64,000 nt of DNA from an uncultured Pelagibacteraceae bacterium (GTDB lineage: Bacteria > Pseudomonadota > Alphaproteobacteria > Pelagibacterales > Pelagibacteraceae). The position numbers were made by a program, and so were the translations under genes. Shown here piece after piece: positions 47,870-60,953 of this stretch (position 1 is the first letter of the stretch; each line of letters opens with the position of its first letter). Where the stretch lies: positions 1 to 64,000 of the forward strand of contig CACBGU010000006.1 of NCBI GenBank assembly GCA_902538885.1, read 5' to 3'. Under the pieces are notes generated by a model. The model was not told where the DNA came from. It did not search any database and was given only the letters and a program-made list of their open reading frames with translations.

Positions 47870-49270
47870 TTAAGAGTGTATTGCTCTTTTATCTACTGAT
47901 AAAGCAGCTTCTTTAACTGCTTCAGAAAAGGTCGGATGGGCATGACAAGTTCGGGCAATATCTTCTGCACTTGCACCAAATTCCATTGCAACACCAATCT
48001 CTGCAATTAATTCTCCTGCATGAGGTCCAATTATATGTGCACCTAATACTTTATCTGTTTGCTCATCAGCTAAAATTTTAACAAACCCTTCTGCATCATC
48101 TATGGCCTTAGCTCTTGAATTAGCCATAAATGAAAATTTCCCTACTTTATATTTTTTATTCAATTCTTTTAATTGTTCTTCAGTTTTACCGATTGATGCT
48201 ACTTCTGGTGTTGTATAAACCACTCCTGGGATTGTATCGTAATTTACGTGCCCAGATTGACCAACTATATTTTCTGCAACTGCTATCCCTTCATCCTCTG
48301 CTTTATGTGCAAGCATTGGACCAACAATTACATCACCTATTGCAAAAATATTTTCAACGTTTGTCTTAAAACTTTTGTCAGTTTTAATTCTATTTCTCTC
48401 ATCAAGATCTACTCCTACAGACTCTAAATTCAAACCATCTGTATTAGGTTTTCTGCCAACAGAAATCAAAACAACATCACACTCAAAATTATTTTTATTA
48501 CCATCTTTATCTACTGTTGAAACCACTGCACCAGCTGCATTTTTTTTAATTGTTTCAACTTTATTTTGCATATTAAATTTCATTCCCTGTTTTTTTAAAA
48601 TTTTCATAAATTCTGAGGAGATTTCTTTATCCATTCCAGGTGTAATATGATCTAAAAATTCAACAACTTGCACCTCTGCTCCAAGTCTTGACCATACAGA
48701 TCCCATCTCCAATCCTATATAGCCTCCTCCTACTACAACCATTTTCTTAGGTACCTTTTCTAACTTTAAAGCACCTGTTGATGAGACAATTGTTTTCTCA
48801 TCTATTTCTATTCCTGGTAATGAAACTGGAACTGATCCTGTTGCAATAACTGTTTTTTCTGTTTGGATGATGGTTTCTTTATTTTTATTATCCTTTATTA
48901 AAATTTCATTTTTAGATTTAAAACTTCCGTGTCCTTTAAAGTAAGTAACCTTGTTTTTTTTCAAAAGAAATTCAACACCTTTTGTAAGAACAGTTACAGC
49001 TTTATCTTTGCTTTTCATCATTTTTTCTAAATTTAATTTTATATCACCAACTTCAATACCTTTGTTTGCTAAACTTTTTACTTTGTGGAATTCTTCAGAC
49101 AGATTAAGTAAGCTTTTTGATGGGATACAGCCAACATTTAAACAAGTACCTCCTAAAGACCCTCTGGACTCTATACATGCAGTTTTTAACCCTAATTGAG
49201 CAAGTCTGATTGCACAAACATAACCACCTGGTCCGCCTCCAATAACTACAGCTTGAAATTTTTCTGACAT
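47870..49270 (-). CDS. lpdA: Dihydrolipoamide dehydrogenase (E3)
   Basis: A 466-residue FAD disulfide oxidoreductase. The FAD site is [14 protein letters not shown]; the redox-active disulfide is C43/C48 in [13 protein letters not shown]. The NAD site is [19 protein letters not shown], and the active-site His/Glu pair is [13 protein letters not shown] near the C-terminus. It reoxidises dihydrolipoyl groups of 2-oxoglutarate dehydrogenase (and possibly pyruvate dehydrogenase or glycine cleavage). It directly follows sucB, so this copy is E3 of the 2-oxoglutarate complex. Confidence 0.98.
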   Translation of the reverse strand: MSEKFQAVVIGGGPGGYVCAIRLAQLGLKTACIESRGSLGGTCLNVGCIPSKSLLNLSEEFHKVKSLANKGIEVGDIKLNLEKMMKSKDKAVTVLTKGVEFLLKKNKVTYFKGHGSFKSKNEILIKDNKNKETIIQTEKTVIATGSVPVSLPGIEIDEKTIVSSTGALKLEKVPKKMVVVGGGYIGLEMGSVWSRLGAEVQVVEFLDHITPGMDKEISSEFMKILKKQGMKFNMQNKVETIKKNAAGAVVSTVDKDGNKNNFECDVVLISVGRKPNTDGLNLESVGVDLDERNRIKTDKSFKTNVENIFAIGDVIVGPMLAHKAEDEGIAVAENIVGQSGHVNYDTIPGVVYTTPEVASIGKTEEQLKELNKKYKVGKFSFMANSRAKAIDDAEGFVKILADEQTDKVLGAHIIGPHAGELIAEIGVAMEFGASAEDIARTCHAHPTFSEAVKEAALSVDKRAIHS

Positions 49271-50569
49271 TTAAATATCTAAAAACAACCTTCTAGGGTC
49301 TTCTAAGTTTTCTTTAATCATTTTAAGGAAAGATACAGATTCTTTTCCATCAATAATTCTGTGATCATATGATAATGCTAAATACATAATTGGTCTTATT
49401 TTGATTTCACCATCTACAACAACAGGTCTTTCAACTATATTATGCATGCCCAACACTCCAGATTGAGGTAAATTTAATATTGGAGTTGAAAGCATAGACC
49501 CATACACACCTCCATTACTTATTGTAAATGTTCCTCCCTGAAGATCTTCAATTGTTAGCTTTCCATCTCGCGCTTTTTCTGAAATTTCTTTAATGTTTTT
49601 TTCAATATCAGCAAAGGATAATTCATCTGCATTTCTTAAAACTGGAACAACCAAACCCTTATCTGTTCCGACAGCAAAGCTAATATTGTAATAGTTTTTA
49701 TAGATAATCTCATCTCCGTCTATTTCAGCATTCACCGCAGGGAAGTTTTTTAAAGCAACTACACATGCTTTTACAAAGAAAGACATAAATCCTAATTTTA
49801 TCCCATAACGAGATTGGAAATCCTCTTGGTTTTCTTTCCTCATTTCCATCACACTGCTCATATCAACCTCGTTAAATGTTGTTAAAAGGGCGGCATTCTC
49901 TTGAGCTTGCTTTAATCTTTTTGCAATAGTTTGTCTCAACCTAGTCATCTTAATTCGTTCTTCTTCACCATATTGAATTTTTCTTTCAGATGGTTTTGGA
50001 TTTGCACCCATCAAACTTATTAAATCTCCTTTTAAAACTCTCCCATCTTTTCCTGAACCTTGAATTGAATTAATATCGATATTATTTTCAGTTACTATTT
50101 TTCTCACTGCTGGAGACAATGTTGGATTAACATCTCTTTTTGGAGCAACATCTGGTTTAACTTCCTCAGTTAAAACCAAAGGTTTCTCTTTTGGTTTTTC
50201 TATCTCTTTTTCTTCAAATACTTTTGGTTCTTTTTTATTTGCATCTAATTTTATTACATTGCTCTCTACAGGAACTATTTCCTCTTGCTTGATTTCTTTT
50301 TGGGTTTTTGGCGCAGATTTAACCGCTCCACCCTCTGCTGATACAGAACCTAATAATGCTCCTACTTCAACGACTGATCCATCTTGTGAATTTATCTCAG
50401 TTAACACACCAGAAATTGGAGATGGCACTTCTAAGTTTACTTTGTCTGTTTCAAGTTCTACAATTGGTTCATCCGCTTCAACTGTATCACCCGCGTTTTT
50501 CAACCATTTTGCAACAGTCGCTTCTGTTATACTTTCACCAAGAACTGGGACTACTATTTTTTCACTCAT
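49271..50569 (-). CDS. sucB: 2-oxoglutarate dehydrogenase E2 (dihydrolipoamide succinyltransferase)
   Basis: A 432-residue E2. One lipoyl domain (1-75) with lipoyl-lysine K43 in [14 protein letters not shown], a Glu/Lys/Pro-rich linker, a peripheral-subunit-binding domain (about 148-185, [21 protein letters not shown]), and the catalytic domain with H403 in [11 protein letters not shown]. It moves the succinyl group to CoA. Located between sucA and lpdA with 1- to 5-bp spacing, so E1-E2-E3 come from one transcript. Confidence 0.97.
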   Translation of the reverse strand: MSEKIVVPVLGESITEATVAKWLKNAGDTVEADEPIVELETDKVNLEVPSPISGVLTEINSQDGSVVEVGALLGSVSAEGGAVKSAPKTQKEIKQEEIVPVESNVIKLDANKKEPKVFEEKEIEKPKEKPLVLTEEVKPDVAPKRDVNPTLSPAVRKIVTENNIDINSIQGSGKDGRVLKGDLISLMGANPKPSERKIQYGEEERIKMTRLRQTIAKRLKQAQENAALLTTFNEVDMSSVMEMRKENQEDFQSRYGIKLGFMSFFVKACVVALKNFPAVNAEIDGDEIIYKNYYNISFAVGTDKGLVVPVLRNADELSFADIEKNIKEISEKARDGKLTIEDLQGGTFTISNGGVYGSMLSTPILNLPQSGVLGMHNIVERPVVVDGEIKIRPIMYLALSYDHRIIDGKESVSFLKMIKENLEDPRRLFLDI

Positions 50570-50574
50570 TAAAA

Positions 50575-53493
50575 TTAATCAAATACCTTGTTAATTATTT
50601 CTTGTTGTTGAGAATTATGCCTTTTGGCATATCCTGTTGCAGGAGTTGCGTCTGGGCTTCTTCCTATATAAGAAATTTTATTATTATTAGCCTTTAAAGT
50701 GTCTAATGTCCATTGGATATAATCTCTAACTGAAAACCAAGCACCCATATTTTTTGGTTCTTCTTGGCACCAAAAGAATTCAGCATTTTCAGCATATGGT
50801 TTTAACTCCTTAACTAAAGCTTTTGCTGGAAATGGATACAATTGTTCAATTCTATACATTACTACATCATCTCTTTTAAGCTTTTCTCTAGCATCTAATA
50901 AATCAAAATATACTTTTCCAGAACAAAGAATTACTTTTCTTATTTTAGAACTTTCTTTTAATTTAATAAATCCTTTAGACTTAGGATCTATAGCATGATC
51001 CCACAACACTCTGTGGAAAGTATTTTTTTTGTTAAAATCTTCTAAATTTGAAACACAATACTTATTTCTTAATAATGATTTTGGTGTCATTATGATTAGT
51101 GGCTTTCTAAAACTTCTATGCATTTGTCTTCTTAAAGCATGAAAATAATTTGCTGGAGTTGTGCAGTTCATTACTTGCATATTATCGTTTGAGCATAGTT
51201 GTAAAAATCTTTCTAATCTTGCTGAAGAATGTTCTGGTCCTTGTCCTTCATATCCGTGGGGTAACAACATTACTATACCAGATGCTCTATTCCATTTTCT
51301 CTCACCAGATGCAATAAATTGATCAATTACTACTTGAGCTCCATTAGCAAAGTCACCGAATTGCGCTTCCCAAAGAGTGAGCGTGTTTGGCTCTACTAAA
51401 CTATAACCATATTCAAAGCCCAAAACTGCAAGTTCAGATAAAAAACTATCTACTACTTCAAATTGCTTTTGATTTTTAGAAATATTATTAAGAGGAATGT
51501 ACCTGGAATTATCTATTTGATTTCTTAAAACAGAATGTCGTTGACTGAATGTTCCTCTTCCAGAGTCTTGTCCTACAAGTCTAACTGGATATCCCTCTTC
51601 TAGCAAAGATCCAAACGCTAAAGATTCGGCTGAAGACCAATCGATACCAGTACCTTTTTCGATACTTTCTTTTCTGGCATTAAATATTTTAGAGATAGTC
51701 TTATGGATATTTTTTTCCTCAGGAATACCATTTATTTTATCTGAAATTATTTTTAATTTATTTTCGTCAAAACCTGTTATACCCCTCTTATCTTTACCTC
51801 TTTCAGGTTTATATCTTGACCATGTTCCCTCAAACCATTCTATCTTAGGTTTATAATCTTTTGCACTTTTATATTGTTCATCAAGTAAATCTTTAAACGA
51901 TTTAACATTTTGATTTAATAATTCTTCAGTAATAGATTTTTCGTTTACTAATTTATTTCCATAAATTTTGTAAACACTAGGATGAGATCTAATTTTTTTA
52001 TACATTAAAGGTTGAGTAAATGAAGGCTCATCTCCCTCATTGTGTCCAAATCTTCTATAACAAATTAAATCTACTACAACGTCTCTATTAAATTTTAATC
52101 GAAATTCTGTTGCTATTCTGGTTGCATAAACAACTGCTTCTGGATCATCACCATTAACATGAAGGATCGGTGCCTCTACCATTTTTGCAACATCAGATGG
52201 ATAAGGTGAAGACCTCGCAAATCTTGGACTAGTAGTAAATCCTATCTGATTATTAACTATAATATGAATTGTTCCTCCAGTGTTGTGTCCTGGTAGTCCA
52301 GACATTGCAAAACATTCTGCTACAACTCCTTGTCCAGCAAAAGCTGCGTCCCCATGAATGAGAATTGGTATAACTTTATTTCTTTCACGGTCTTTGTGAA
52401 AAAATTGTTTGGCTCTTGTTTGCCCCAAAACAACTGGGTTAACAGCTTCTAAATGAGAAGGATTGTCTGTTAAACTAACATGTACTGAATTTCCATCAAA
52501 TTCTCTATCAGAAGACGCTCCTAGATGATATTTTACATCTCCAGCGCTATCTTCAGAGTCGGTACTAAACTCACCAGCAAACTCATTAAAAATTTTTTTG
52601 TAAGATTTTTGTAAAACGTTTGCCAAAACGTTAAGCCTACCTCTATGAGACATACCTATTTTAACTTCTTTTATATTATTTTGACCACCAATTTTTATTA
52701 TTTGTTCGAGAGCAGGTATTAAACTTTCGCCACCATCTAAGCCAAATCTTTTTGTTCCCACATACTTTGTAGCTAAAAATTTTTCAAATCCTTCTGCCTG
52801 TACCAATTTATTTAAAATTGCCTCTTTACCATTTTTTGTAAATTGAAGTGCATTTTTATCTTGCTCTATCCTGTCCCTAAACCACTTTCTTTCATCTGGG
52901 TTTGAAATATGCATGAACTCATAACCTATTTTTCCACAGTAGGTTTTCTTCATAAACTTAAGTATTTCTTTTATATTTGCATATTTACGATTGATTACCC
53001 CGTTTAGAAAAATTTTCTTATCGTAATTTTCTTTTTTAAAACCATAAAAATCTGGATGAAGCTCATCTAAATATTCTGACTCTCTCATTTCTAAAGGATC
53101 AAGATCTGCTAATAAATGTCCTCTTAGTCTATATGCTCTAATTAATGCTACAGCACTAATTGAATCTTTATTTGAGTCAGCAAGTAATTGAAAATTAAAT
53201 TTTTCTGAAGTGTCTAATTTGACATTATCAAAATCATTTTTATCTTGCTCTTCTATTTTTTTTTGTAATTCATCAACATCAATCTTTTTTTTAGTAGGTC
53301 CCCATGATGGACCATTAATTTCTTTTGCTATAACATTTAATTCTTCACCAATTCCCTCAAAATAATTTGCCCAACTTTCTGGAAGATCAGCATCTTTATT
53401 TACAAACTTTAAATACATTTCTTCTATAAATGCACTATTAGATTTGTTTAAAAATGAAGTTTTTTCGAAATCAAGATTTTTTGATGAAGACAT
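50575..53493 (-). CDS. sucA: 2-oxoglutarate dehydrogenase E1 component
   Basis: A 972-residue thiamin-diphosphate enzyme. The N-terminal E2-binding segment has [18 protein letters not shown]. Then come the SucA blocks [29 protein letters not shown] and the ThDP/Mg region near [12 protein letters not shown]. The C-terminal half contains [16 protein letters not shown] and [15 protein letters not shown]. It decarboxylates 2-oxoglutarate and passes succinyl to E2. It lies 34 bp after sucD and 5 bp before sucB. Confidence 0.98.
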   Translation of the reverse strand: MSSSKNLDFEKTSFLNKSNSAFIEEMYLKFVNKDADLPESWANYFEGIGEELNVIAKEINGPSWGPTKKKIDVDELQKKIEEQDKNDFDNVKLDTSEKFNFQLLADSNKDSISAVALIRAYRLRGHLLADLDPLEMRESEYLDELHPDFYGFKKENYDKKIFLNGVINRKYANIKEILKFMKKTYCGKIGYEFMHISNPDERKWFRDRIEQDKNALQFTKNGKEAILNKLVQAEGFEKFLATKYVGTKRFGLDGGESLIPALEQIIKIGGQNNIKEVKIGMSHRGRLNVLANVLQKSYKKIFNEFAGEFSTDSEDSAGDVKYHLGASSDREFDGNSVHVSLTDNPSHLEAVNPVVLGQTRAKQFFHKDRERNKVIPILIHGDAAFAGQGVVAECFAMSGLPGHNTGGTIHIIVNNQIGFTTSPRFARSSPYPSDVAKMVEAPILHVNGDDPEAVVYATRIATEFRLKFNRDVVVDLICYRRFGHNEGDEPSFTQPLMYKKIRSHPSVYKIYGNKLVNEKSITEELLNQNVKSFKDLLDEQYKSAKDYKPKIEWFEGTWSRYKPERGKDKRGITGFDENKLKIISDKINGIPEEKNIHKTISKIFNARKESIEKGTGIDWSSAESLAFGSLLEEGYPVRLVGQDSGRGTFSQRHSVLRNQIDNSRYIPLNNISKNQKQFEVVDSFLSELAVLGFEYGYSLVEPNTLTLWEAQFGDFANGAQVVIDQFIASGERKWNRASGIVMLLPHGYEGQGPEHSSARLERFLQLCSNDNMQVMNCTTPANYFHALRRQMHRSFRKPLIIMTPKSLLRNKYCVSNLEDFNKKNTFHRVLWDHAIDPKSKGFIKLKESSKIRKVILCSGKVYFDLLDAREKLKRDDVVMYRIEQLYPFPAKALVKELKPYAENAEFFWCQEEPKNMGAWFSVRDYIQWTLDTLKANNNKISYIGRSPDATPATGYAKRHNSQQQEIINKVFD

Positions 53494-53527
53494 CTCTTTA
53501 TTTAATATATCCCTCTAATATTTTTTT

Positions 53528-54403
53528 TCAATTAGACAGTTTATCAAATAAAGTTTTTCCAATAATTGATGGTGATTTGGCAACAGTAATACCACATTCT
53601 TCCATTTTTTTAATTTTATCTTCAGCTCCACCCTTGCCACCTGATATAATGGCACCAGCATGCCCCATTCTCCTTCCTGGAGGGGCGGTAATTCCAGCAA
53701 TAAATCCAACTATTGGTTTTTTAATCTTATGATTTTTTATAAAGTCAGCCGCTTCTTCTTCAGCTGTTCCACCAATTTCACCTATCATTAAAATAGATTC
53801 TGTTTCAGAGTCATTTAAAAATAAATCTAAACAATCTATAAAATTTGTTCCATTAATAGGATCACCACCAATACCAATACAAGTTGATTGACCAAGTCCA
53901 TTTTCAGTTGTTTGGGCTACTGCTTCATATGTTAATGTTCCTGACCTTGATACAATTCCAACACTTCCTCTTTTGTGAATACTTCCTGGCATAATCCCAA
54001 TTTTGCATTCATCTGGTGTGATTATTCCTGGACAATTAGGTCCAATTAATCTGCTACTAGATCCACTTAATTTTTGTCTGACTTTAAGCATATCCTGAAT
54101 TGGAATTCCCTCAGTTATACAAACAATAAGTTCAACTGATGCATCAATAGCTTCAATGATTGCTGCTGCTGCAAATTTAGCAGGTACATAAATCATAGTT
54201 GCATCTGCTCCTACTTCATTTTTTGCCTCTAAAACACTATTAAAAACTGGTCTGTCCAAATGTTTTTGTCCACCTTTCTTTGGCGTAACTCCACCAACAA
54301 GATTAGTTCCATATTTTATAGCCTGCTCTGAATGAAATGTTCCGTGTGAGCCAGTAAATCCCTGACAAATTACTTTAGTATTTTTATTTACCAAAACCGA
54401 CAT
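53528..54403 (-). CDS. sucD: Succinyl-CoA synthetase alpha subunit
   Basis: A 291-residue alpha subunit. The CoA-binding start reads [21 protein letters not shown]; the phosphohistidine is H248 in [28 protein letters not shown] is another family block. Together with SucC it interconverts succinyl-CoA and succinate with substrate-level phosphorylation. It starts one base after sucC ends. Confidence 0.98.
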   Translation of the reverse strand: MSVLVNKNTKVICQGFTGSHGTFHSEQAIKYGTNLVGGVTPKKGGQKHLDRPVFNSVLEAKNEVGADATMIYVPAKFAAAAIIEAIDASVELIVCITEGIPIQDMLKVRQKLSGSSSRLIGPNCPGIITPDECKIGIMPGSIHKRGSVGIVSRSGTLTYEAVAQTTENGLGQSTCIGIGGDPINGTNFIDCLDLFLNDSETESILMIGEIGGTAEEEAADFIKNHKIKKPIVGFIAGITAPPGRRMGHAGAIISGGKGGAEDKIKKMEECGITVAKSPSIIGKTLFDKLSN

Positions 54404-54404
54404 T

Positions 54405-55565
54405 TTATTTTATCGCCTCAACAATTTTCTTAGCAGCATCATCTAAATTTTCTGCAGAAATTAATTTTAATCCAGAATTATCAAGAATTTCTTTTCCTTC
54501 TTTGAAATTCGTGCCTGCTAATCTTACAACTAAAGGTACACTTATATTTATTTCTTTAGCTGCATCAACTACTCCTTGAGCAAGGACATCACATCTCATT
54601 ATTCCTCCAAAAATATTTATTAAAATACCTTTAACATTTTTATCTGAAAGAATTATCTTTAATGCAGCAGATACTTTTTCTTTGGATGCACCACCGCCTA
54701 CATCTAAAAAATTTGCTGGCTCTTTGCCATACAATTTAATTATATCCATTGTTGCCATCGCTAATCCTGCTCCATTCACCATACAGCCAATACTTCCATC
54801 TAGCTTGATGTATGCAAGATCATGCTTGCTAGCTTCTATCTCGGTAGGATCTTCCTCATTTAAATCTCTTAATTCAACAATTTCTGGATGCCTGAATAAA
54901 GCGTTAGAGTCGAAATTAACTTTTGCATCTAAACAGACAATTTTTTCCTCTTTTGTCAAAATTAATGGATTTACTTCAACCATGTTTGCATCAGTATTCA
55001 CAAACATTTTATATATAGATTTAATTAATGTTATTGCTTGTTTTTTTGCGTCTTCATTTAAATTAAAAATATTAATTATTGTTTCACAATCTGACTCAGA
55101 AATTTCGTCACCCATATCAACTTTTGTAGTTATAATTTTTTCAGGTGAACTGTTTGCAACTTCTTCAATGTCCATCCCTCCTTGGTCACTTGATATAAAT
55201 GCAATTTTAGAACTTGCCCTATCAACCAGACACGATAAGTAAAATTCTTTATCTATATTTGATGATTCTTCTACGTATAATCTTTTTACATCTCTACCTT
55301 CAGGGCCAGTTTGATGAGTAACTAGTGTTTTTCCTAGTAATTCTTTAGCTGCTACTGTTAGTTCCTCAATAGAGTTTAAAATTTTTACACCACCAGCTTT
55401 TCCTCTGCCTCCGGCATGGATTTGTGCTTTAAGCACATATTTCTCAGTTTTGAGTGATTTTGCTTTTTCAACAAGTTCATCAACATTAAGCGCAAATACA
55501 CCCTCCGGAACAACGGCTCCATATTTTTTTAATATTTGTTTAGCTTGATGCTCGTGAATATTCAT
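54405..55565 (-). CDS. sucC: Succinyl-CoA synthetase beta subunit
   Basis: A 386-residue beta subunit with an ATP-grasp N-terminal domain ([20 protein letters not shown], with [14 protein letters not shown]) and a C-terminal CoA-ligase domain ([27 protein letters not shown]). Nucleotide specificity, ATP or GTP, cannot be told here. It follows mdh by 2 bp and is next to sucD, the typical mdh-sucC-sucD-sucA order. Confidence 0.98.
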   Translation of the reverse strand: MNIHEHQAKQILKKYGAVVPEGVFALNVDELVEKAKSLKTEKYVLKAQIHAGGRGKAGGVKILNSIEELTVAAKELLGKTLVTHQTGPEGRDVKRLYVEESSNIDKEFYLSCLVDRASSKIAFISSDQGGMDIEEVANSSPEKIITTKVDMGDEISESDCETIINIFNLNEDAKKQAITLIKSIYKMFVNTDANMVEVNPLILTKEEKIVCLDAKVNFDSNALFRHPEIVELRDLNEEDPTEIEASKHDLAYIKLDGSIGCMVNGAGLAMATMDIIKLYGKEPANFLDVGGGASKEKVSAALKIILSDKNVKGILINIFGGIMRCDVLAQGVVDAAKEINISVPLVVRLAGTNFKEGKEILDNSGLKLISAENLDDAAKKIVEAIK

Positions 55566-55567
55566 TA

Positions 55568-56530
55568 TTATTTAGATAAATCAGGATCTATTTTAGATGC
55601 TGCTTCCCATAAAGCTTTTACAGCATCTATTGAATGCATAAATTCTTTTTTTTCTTTTTCATCTAAATCAATCTCTTCAATTTTTTCTACACCATCTTTT
55701 CCAATGACAACAGGAACACCTGCATAAACATTTTTCACACCATATTCTCCATTTAATTGTACAGCGCAGGGTAATAATTTTTTCTGATCATTTAAATATG
55801 CTTCTGCCATTTGAACACCTGAAGCTGCTGGTGCATAAAAGGCCGATCCTTTTTCTAAATATTTAACTATTTCCGCACCACCATCTCGTGTTCTTTGATT
55901 AATTTCTTCAACTCTTTCTGAAGAAATCTTTCCATCCTTTACAAGATCTAATAATGGTTTACCTGAAATTTTTGTAAATCTTGGCATAGGAACCATGGTG
56001 TCACCATGACCACCCATAACCATTGCCTCAATTTCTCTTACTGGCACATTAAGTTCTAATGATAAAAATAATTTAAATCTCGAACTATCTAAAATACCTG
56101 CCATACCAACAACTTTATTTGATGGCAAACCTGAAAATTTTTGAAATGCCATAACCATAACGTCTAAAGGATTGGTGATACAAATCACAAAAGCGTTAGG
56201 AGCATTTTTCTTAACCCCCTCGGCAACTTGTTTAATAATTTTTAAGTTAATCCCAAGAAGATCATCTCGGCTCATTCCAGGTTTTCTTGGAACACCTGCT
56301 GTAATTATAATTACATCTGAATCTTTTATGTCTTCATAGTTATCAGTTCCTGAAAACCTTACATTAAACCCATCTACTGAAGAAGATTGAGCAATATCTA
56401 ATGCCTTTCCTTTTGCAATACCACTAGCTACATCAAATAAAACCACTTCATTTACTAATTCTTTTGTTCCTATTAAATGTGCAAGAGTTCCACCTATTTG
56501 GCCTGCACCAATTAAAGATATTTTTGTCAT
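55568..56530 (-). CDS. mdh: Malate dehydrogenase
   Basis: A 320-residue NAD-dependent MDH of the LDH-like group. The NAD site is [16 protein letters not shown]. The substrate-specificity loop [13 protein letters not shown] has the arginine that selects malate over lactate. The active-site histidine is in [14 protein letters not shown]. It oxidises malate to oxaloacetate. A Shine-Dalgarno AAAGGAAA precedes the ATG by about seven bases and reaches back toward the mmsA stop. Confidence 0.97.
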   Translation of the reverse strand: MTKISLIGAGQIGGTLAHLIGTKELVNEVVLFDVASGIAKGKALDIAQSSSVDGFNVRFSGTDNYEDIKDSDVIIITAGVPRKPGMSRDDLLGINLKIIKQVAEGVKKNAPNAFVICITNPLDVMVMAFQKFSGLPSNKVVGMAGILDSSRFKLFLSLELNVPVREIEAMVMGGHGDTMVPMPRFTKISGKPLLDLVKDGKISSERVEEINQRTRDGGAEIVKYLEKGSAFYAPAASGVQMAEAYLNDQKKLLPCAVQLNGEYGVKNVYAGVPVVIGKDGVEKIEEIDLDEKEKKEFMHSIDAVKALWEAASKIDPDLSK

Positions 56531-56539
56531 TTATTTCCT

Positions 56540-58033
56540 TTATTTCATTGTTGGCATAACAAATTCCGCATTTGATCGGACACCTGAAGGCCATCTGGAT
56601 GTTACTGTTTTAAGTTTAGTATAAAATTTTATTCCTTCCATACCATGCATTCCACTATCTCCAAATAATGATCTTTTCCAACCACCAAAACTATGAAATG
56701 CCATTGGCACTGGGATCGGCACGTTAATACCAACCATACCTACTTGAATTTTACTTGCAAAGGTTCTACCTGCATCACCATCTCTTGTATAAATACTAAC
56801 TCCATTTCCGTACTCATGGTCGTTAATTAATTTTGCAGCTTCTTCAAAAGTTTTTACTCGAACAACTGATAAGACTGGACCGAATATTTCCTCTTTGTAA
56901 ATTCTCATATCTTTATTTACATGATCAAACAAGCATCCACCTATATAGAAACCATTTTCATAACCTTGAAGTTTTAAACCTCTTCCATCAACCACTAGCT
57001 TTGCGCCTTCCTTGACACCTAAATCAACGTAACTTGTAACTTTTTCTAAATGTTCTTTTGTAACTAAAGGTCCCATTTCTGATGCTTTATCCATTCCAGG
57101 ACCAACTTTTAAAGCTTCAGCTTTTTTTGATAATCTTGATACAAGTTCATCACCAATATCTCCAACCGCAACCGCAACTGATTGAGCCATACATCTTTCT
57201 CCAGCTGAACCATAAGCAGCACCCATTAAACCATTTACTGCACCATCTAAATCACAATCTGGCATAACAACTAAATGGTTTTTTGCTCCACCCAAAGCTT
57301 GAACTCTTTTTTCATTTTTAGCTGAATTTTCATAAATATATTTTGCAATAGGAGTAGATCCTACAAAACTAACAGCTTTGATATCTTTGTTTTCTAAAAT
57401 TGCATCAACAGCTTCTTTATCTCCATTTATTACATTAAATACTCCTTCTGGAAGACCCGCTTCAGAAAGTAATTCTGCTAATCTTATTGCGCAAGAAGGG
57501 TCTTTTTCTGATGGTTTAAGAATAAAAGTGTTTCCACAAGCTATTGCTATTGGAAACATCCACATTGGTACCATAGCAGGAAAATTAAAAGGTGTAATAC
57601 CTGCAACAACTCCTAATGGTTGTCTTATTGACCAAGTATCAACATTGGTTCCAACATTTTCTGAAAACTCACCTTTTAATAAATGTGGTATTCCACAAGC
57701 AAATTCTACCACCTCAAGTCCTCTAGTTAAAGAGCCTCTTGCATCTTCATAAACTTTTCCGTGTTCTGAAACTATTAACTTCGTTAATTCATCAGAATTT
57801 TTTTCAATTAATTCTTTAAATTTAAATATTATTCTAGCTCTTTGTAGAGCAGGTTTTAAAGACCAACTTTCAAATGCTTTTTTTGCTACCTCAACAGCAC
57901 TGTCTAGATCAGATTTAGAAGCAAGTCTTACCTCTGACTCTTGTTCGCCAGTTGCTGGATTAAAAACTTTTCCTTTTTTATCTGAAGATCCCGGAATTAT
58001 TTTACCGTTTACGAAGTGTTCTATTAATTTCAT
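56540..58033 (-). CDS. mmsA: Methylmalonate/malonate-semialdehyde dehydrogenase (CoA-acylating)
   Basis: A 497-residue aldehyde dehydrogenase of the MmsA type. The N-terminus reads LIEHFVNGKIIPG; the catalytic cysteine is C281 in AYGSAGERCMAQSVA, a pattern typical of MmsA. VVAGITPFNFPAMVPMWMFP and the C-terminal VPIPVPMAFHSFGGWK are also typical. It forms propionyl-CoA or acetyl-CoA from the semialdehydes, so it serves valine, inositol or beta-alanine catabolism and possibly 3-hydroxypropionate routes. Here it is inserted between sdhB and mdh. Confidence 0.92.
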   Translation of the reverse strand: MKLIEHFVNGKIIPGSSDKKGKVFNPATGEQESEVRLASKSDLDSAVEVAKKAFESWSLKPALQRARIIFKFKELIEKNSDELTKLIVSEHGKVYEDARGSLTRGLEVVEFACGIPHLLKGEFSENVGTNVDTWSIRQPLGVVAGITPFNFPAMVPMWMFPIAIACGNTFILKPSEKDPSCAIRLAELLSEAGLPEGVFNVINGDKEAVDAILENKDIKAVSFVGSTPIAKYIYENSAKNEKRVQALGGAKNHLVVMPDCDLDGAVNGLMGAAYGSAGERCMAQSVAVAVGDIGDELVSRLSKKAEALKVGPGMDKASEMGPLVTKEHLEKVTSYVDLGVKEGAKLVVDGRGLKLQGYENGFYIGGCLFDHVNKDMRIYKEEIFGPVLSVVRVKTFEEAAKLINDHEYGNGVSIYTRDGDAGRTFASKIQVGMVGINVPIPVPMAFHSFGGWKRSLFGDSGMHGMEGIKFYTKLKTVTSRWPSGVRSNAEFVMPTMK

Positions 58034-58072
58034 GAATACGGTGTTTTAGATCAAAAATATCGAATAGTCTAT

Positions 58073-58852
58073 TTAAACATTAGCTGTTGCTAACATTTTT
58101 TTTATTTCAGCTATAGCTTTTGCTGGATTCAAGCCCTTAGGACATGCATTTGTACAATTTAATATTGTATGGCATCTATATAATTTTAATTCATCTGAAA
58201 CTTTTTTTAATCTAGCTTTTCTCTCTTCATCTCTACTATCAATAATCCATCTATAAGCCTGTAGCAGAACTGCTGGACCTAAATATTTATCTCCATTCCA
58301 CCAATAACTTGGGCAAGATGTAGAGCAGCAAGCACACATAATGCATTCGTAAGCACCATCAAGTTTTGCTCTATCTTCTTTAGACTGATAAATTTCTGTT
58401 GTCTGTTTTGTTGAGTTATTTTTTAACCAAGGTTCAATTGATTGATATTGTTTATATAAGCCATCTAAATCACCAATCAAATCTCTTTTAACTTTTAAAT
58501 GAGGTAGAGGATAAATATCGATGTCACCGTCTATCTCTGCATGAGGAGTTGTACAAGCTAGTCCGTTTTTTCCTCCCATATTCATAGCGCAAGAGCCACA
58601 AACACCATGAGCACAAGACCTTCTATAAGCCAATGTAGGATCAATTTCGTTTTTAATTTTATTTAAAATATCCAGCACCTTAGATGGACAATTATCCATA
58701 TCAACTTCGTATGTATCAATCCTAGGATTTTCTTCTGTCGATGGATCCCATCTATAAACATTTACTTTTCTTAAATTTTTTGATCCAGTTTTGTCTTTAA
58801 AATATTTGCCTTTTTTAACCTCTGAATTTTTAGGTAAGCTTAGCTGAACCAT
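58073..58852 (-). CDS. sdhB: Succinate dehydrogenase iron-sulfur subunit
   Basis: A 259-residue iron-sulfur protein. The [2Fe-2S] ligands are in [19 protein letters not shown]; the [4Fe-4S] and [3Fe-4S] ligands are in [16 protein letters not shown] and [17 protein letters not shown]. It passes electrons from FADH2 of SdhA to quinone at the membrane. It starts in the sdhA stop (1-bp overlap) and ends 39 bp before mmsA. Confidence 0.98.
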   Translation of the reverse strand: MVQLSLPKNSEVKKGKYFKDKTGSKNLRKVNVYRWDPSTEENPRIDTYEVDMDNCPSKVLDILNKIKNEIDPTLAYRRSCAHGVCGSCAMNMGGKNGLACTTPHAEIDGDIDIYPLPHLKVKRDLIGDLDGLYKQYQSIEPWLKNNSTKQTTEIYQSKEDRAKLDGAYECIMCACCSTSCPSYWWNGDKYLGPAVLLQAYRWIIDSRDEERKARLKKVSDELKLYRCHTILNCTNACPKGLNPAKAIAEIKKMLATANV

Positions 58853-60627
58853 TAATATACTCGCTCTTGTGGTGGAAAATATTGAACTTCATTTGTTAAA
58901 GTTGATTTGTGAACTGCTCTGTAACTAATCTTTGTATTTTTTCCATCACACCAAGCAAGAGTATGTTGCATAAACTTTTCATCATCTCTTTTTGGATAGT
59001 CATCTCTCGCGTGAGCACCTCTGCTCTCTTTTCTATGATATGCAGATTCTACAGTAGTTACAGCTTGTCTTATTAAATTATCAAATTCTAATGTTTCAAC
59101 TAAATCAGTATTAAATACTAAAGACCTATCTTTAACTGAAATTGAGTCCATACCATCATAGGTTTTTTTAATCTCATCAACACCTTCTTTAAGATTTTTT
59201 TCTGTTCTAAAAACTGCACATTTCGACTGCATGGTTTTTTGCATTGAAAGTCTAAGTTCTGCAGTACTATTATTTCCTTGTGCATTTCTAAGTTTATCAA
59301 ATCTATCTAAACATTTTTGTGTTTCTGACTCAGAAATTTCTTCATGAGGTGTTCCTGGCTTAACTAATTCAGCTGCTCTTTTTGCTGCTGCTCTTCCAAA
59401 TACTACTAAATCAATTAAAGAATTAGAACCAAGTCTATTTGCTCCGTGAACAGAGACACATGCCGCTTCTCCTATAGCCATTAAACCTGGAACAGTTTTT
59501 TCTGAGCCATTTACAGTTAATACTTCTGCTTTATAGTTTGTTGGAATACCACCCATATTATAATGAACTGTTGGTACAACAGGAATTGGTTCTTTAGTTA
59601 CATCTACATTTGCAAATAATCTTGCTGCATCAGTAATTCCAGGAAGCCTGCTTTCAATAATATCTTTATCTAAGTGACTTAGGTTCAAATGAACATGATC
59701 TTGATCTTTTCCAACACCTCTTCCCTCGTTAATCTCAATAGACATAGATCTGCTAACAACATCTCTTGATGCTAAATCTTTTGCATTTGGAGCATACCTT
59801 TCCATAAATCTTTCACCTTTAGAATTTGTAAGATAGCCTCCTTCTCCTCGCGCACCTTCTGTTATTAAGGTACCGTGGCCATAAATTCCTGTTGGGTGAA
59901 ATTGAACAAACTCCATATCCTGAAGCGGTAATCCAGCTCTTAAAACCATTGCATTGCCATCACCAGTGCAAGTATGTGCTGATGTTGCTGAATAATAAAC
60001 TTTTCCATAACCACCAGTAGCAATAATTACTGTGTGCGCTCTAAATCTATGAATTGTGCCATCATTCAAATTCCAAGCAATTAGACCTTTGCATTCTCCA
60101 TTCTTCATCAACAAATCTAATGCAAAATATTCTATAAAAAATTCTGTATTATGCTTTAACGCTTGTCCATACAATGTGTGTAAAATAGCATGTCCTGTTC
60201 TATCAGCTGCAGCACAAGTTCTTTGAACTATTCCATTTCCATAATTTTTTGTCATTCCACCAAATGGTCTTTGATAAATTTTTCCTTCTTCAGTTCTGCT
60301 AAATGGAACTCCATATTTCTCTAACTCTAAAACTGCTTTAGGTGCTTCTTTACAAAGATATTCAATACTATCTTGATCACCTAACCAATCTGCACCTTTG
60401 ACAGTGTCATACATGTGCCATCTCCAATCATCTTCTCCCATATTTCCTAGTGCTGCTGATATTCCACCTTGTGCAGCTGATGTATGACTTCTGGTAGGAA
60501 ATACTTTTGAGATACAAGCTATTTTTAAGCCAGCTTCGCTGAGCCCTACTGCCGCTCTTAAACCTGATCCACCTGCACCAAGTACAACAACATCGTACTC
60601 ATGGTCTATAATATTATATGCTTTCAT
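58852..60627 (-). CDS. sdhA: Succinate dehydrogenase flavoprotein subunit
   Basis: A 591-residue flavoprotein. The FAD motif is [20 protein letters not shown] and the covalent-FAD histidine is in [15 protein letters not shown]. Active-site blocks: [20 protein letters not shown] and the C-terminal [18 protein letters not shown]. It oxidises succinate to fumarate. It overlaps sdhD at its start by 4 bp (ATGA). Fumarate reductase is an alternative on paper, but the CDAB order and neighbours favour SDH. Confidence 0.98.
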   Translation of the reverse strand: MKAYNIIDHEYDVVVLGAGGSGLRAAVGLSEAGLKIACISKVFPTRSHTSAAQGGISAALGNMGEDDWRWHMYDTVKGADWLGDQDSIEYLCKEAPKAVLELEKYGVPFSRTEEGKIYQRPFGGMTKNYGNGIVQRTCAAADRTGHAILHTLYGQALKHNTEFFIEYFALDLLMKNGECKGLIAWNLNDGTIHRFRAHTVIIATGGYGKVYYSATSAHTCTGDGNAMVLRAGLPLQDMEFVQFHPTGIYGHGTLITEGARGEGGYLTNSKGERFMERYAPNAKDLASRDVVSRSMSIEINEGRGVGKDQDHVHLNLSHLDKDIIESRLPGITDAARLFANVDVTKEPIPVVPTVHYNMGGIPTNYKAEVLTVNGSEKTVPGLMAIGEAACVSVHGANRLGSNSLIDLVVFGRAAAKRAAELVKPGTPHEEISESETQKCLDRFDKLRNAQGNNSTAELRLSMQKTMQSKCAVFRTEKNLKEGVDEIKKTYDGMDSISVKDRSLVFNTDLVETLEFDNLIRQAVTTVESAYHRKESRGAHARDDYPKRDDEKFMQHTLAWCDGKNTKISYRAVHKSTLTNEVQYFPPQERVY

Positions 60628-60953
60628 GTATTTAAGTTAAAAATTACAATTATTGTAATTACTGGAATTGTTATAGCAAAAAAATTTAGGATTTTGTTTG
60701 CGGCATTTTTGGTTTTTTTATCTTTAATATAGTCTTCAAAAACCTCACTTATAGTCAAAGCTGAAAAAAAATAAGCAATAACTAAAAATAATCCAATTAG
60801 GAATTTAGATGGTTGTTTTGTTAAAAAATTCACTATTTCAAAATAACTTTTATCATAGATATTCACTAAATTTATAATAAACCAAAGCATTAAAGGTAAT
60901 AAGATTGCAGAACTAATTTTTAAGAATAACCATTTTTTTGTTACTGGAAGCAT
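60624..60953 (-). CDS. sdhD: Succinate dehydrogenase membrane anchor subunit SdhD
   Basis: A 109-residue membrane anchor with three predicted helices (about 12-34, 48-66, 83-105). The central [16 protein letters not shown] region is where the haem or quinone histidine usually lies; in this sequence no histidine is obvious there, so the haem ligand may be supplied differently. Assignment rests on size, topology, and position between sdhC and sdhA. Confidence 0.88.
   Translation of the reverse strand: MLPVTKKWLFLKISSAILLPLMLWFIINLVNIYDKSYFEIVNFLTKQPSKFLIGLFLVIAYFFSALTISEVFEDYIKDKKTKNAANKILNFFAITIPVITIIVIFNLNT

Noticed and set aside
54682..55242. A 186-codon open frame on the plus strand inside sucC
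   Set aside because: It is antisense to a fully conserved sucC gene, has no ribosome-binding site, and encodes a low-complexity Ser/Ile-rich sequence with no family features. Minus-strand coding explains it.
57378..57752. A 124-codon open frame opposite mmsA
   Set aside because: It lies within a conserved ALDH gene and shows only shadow composition.
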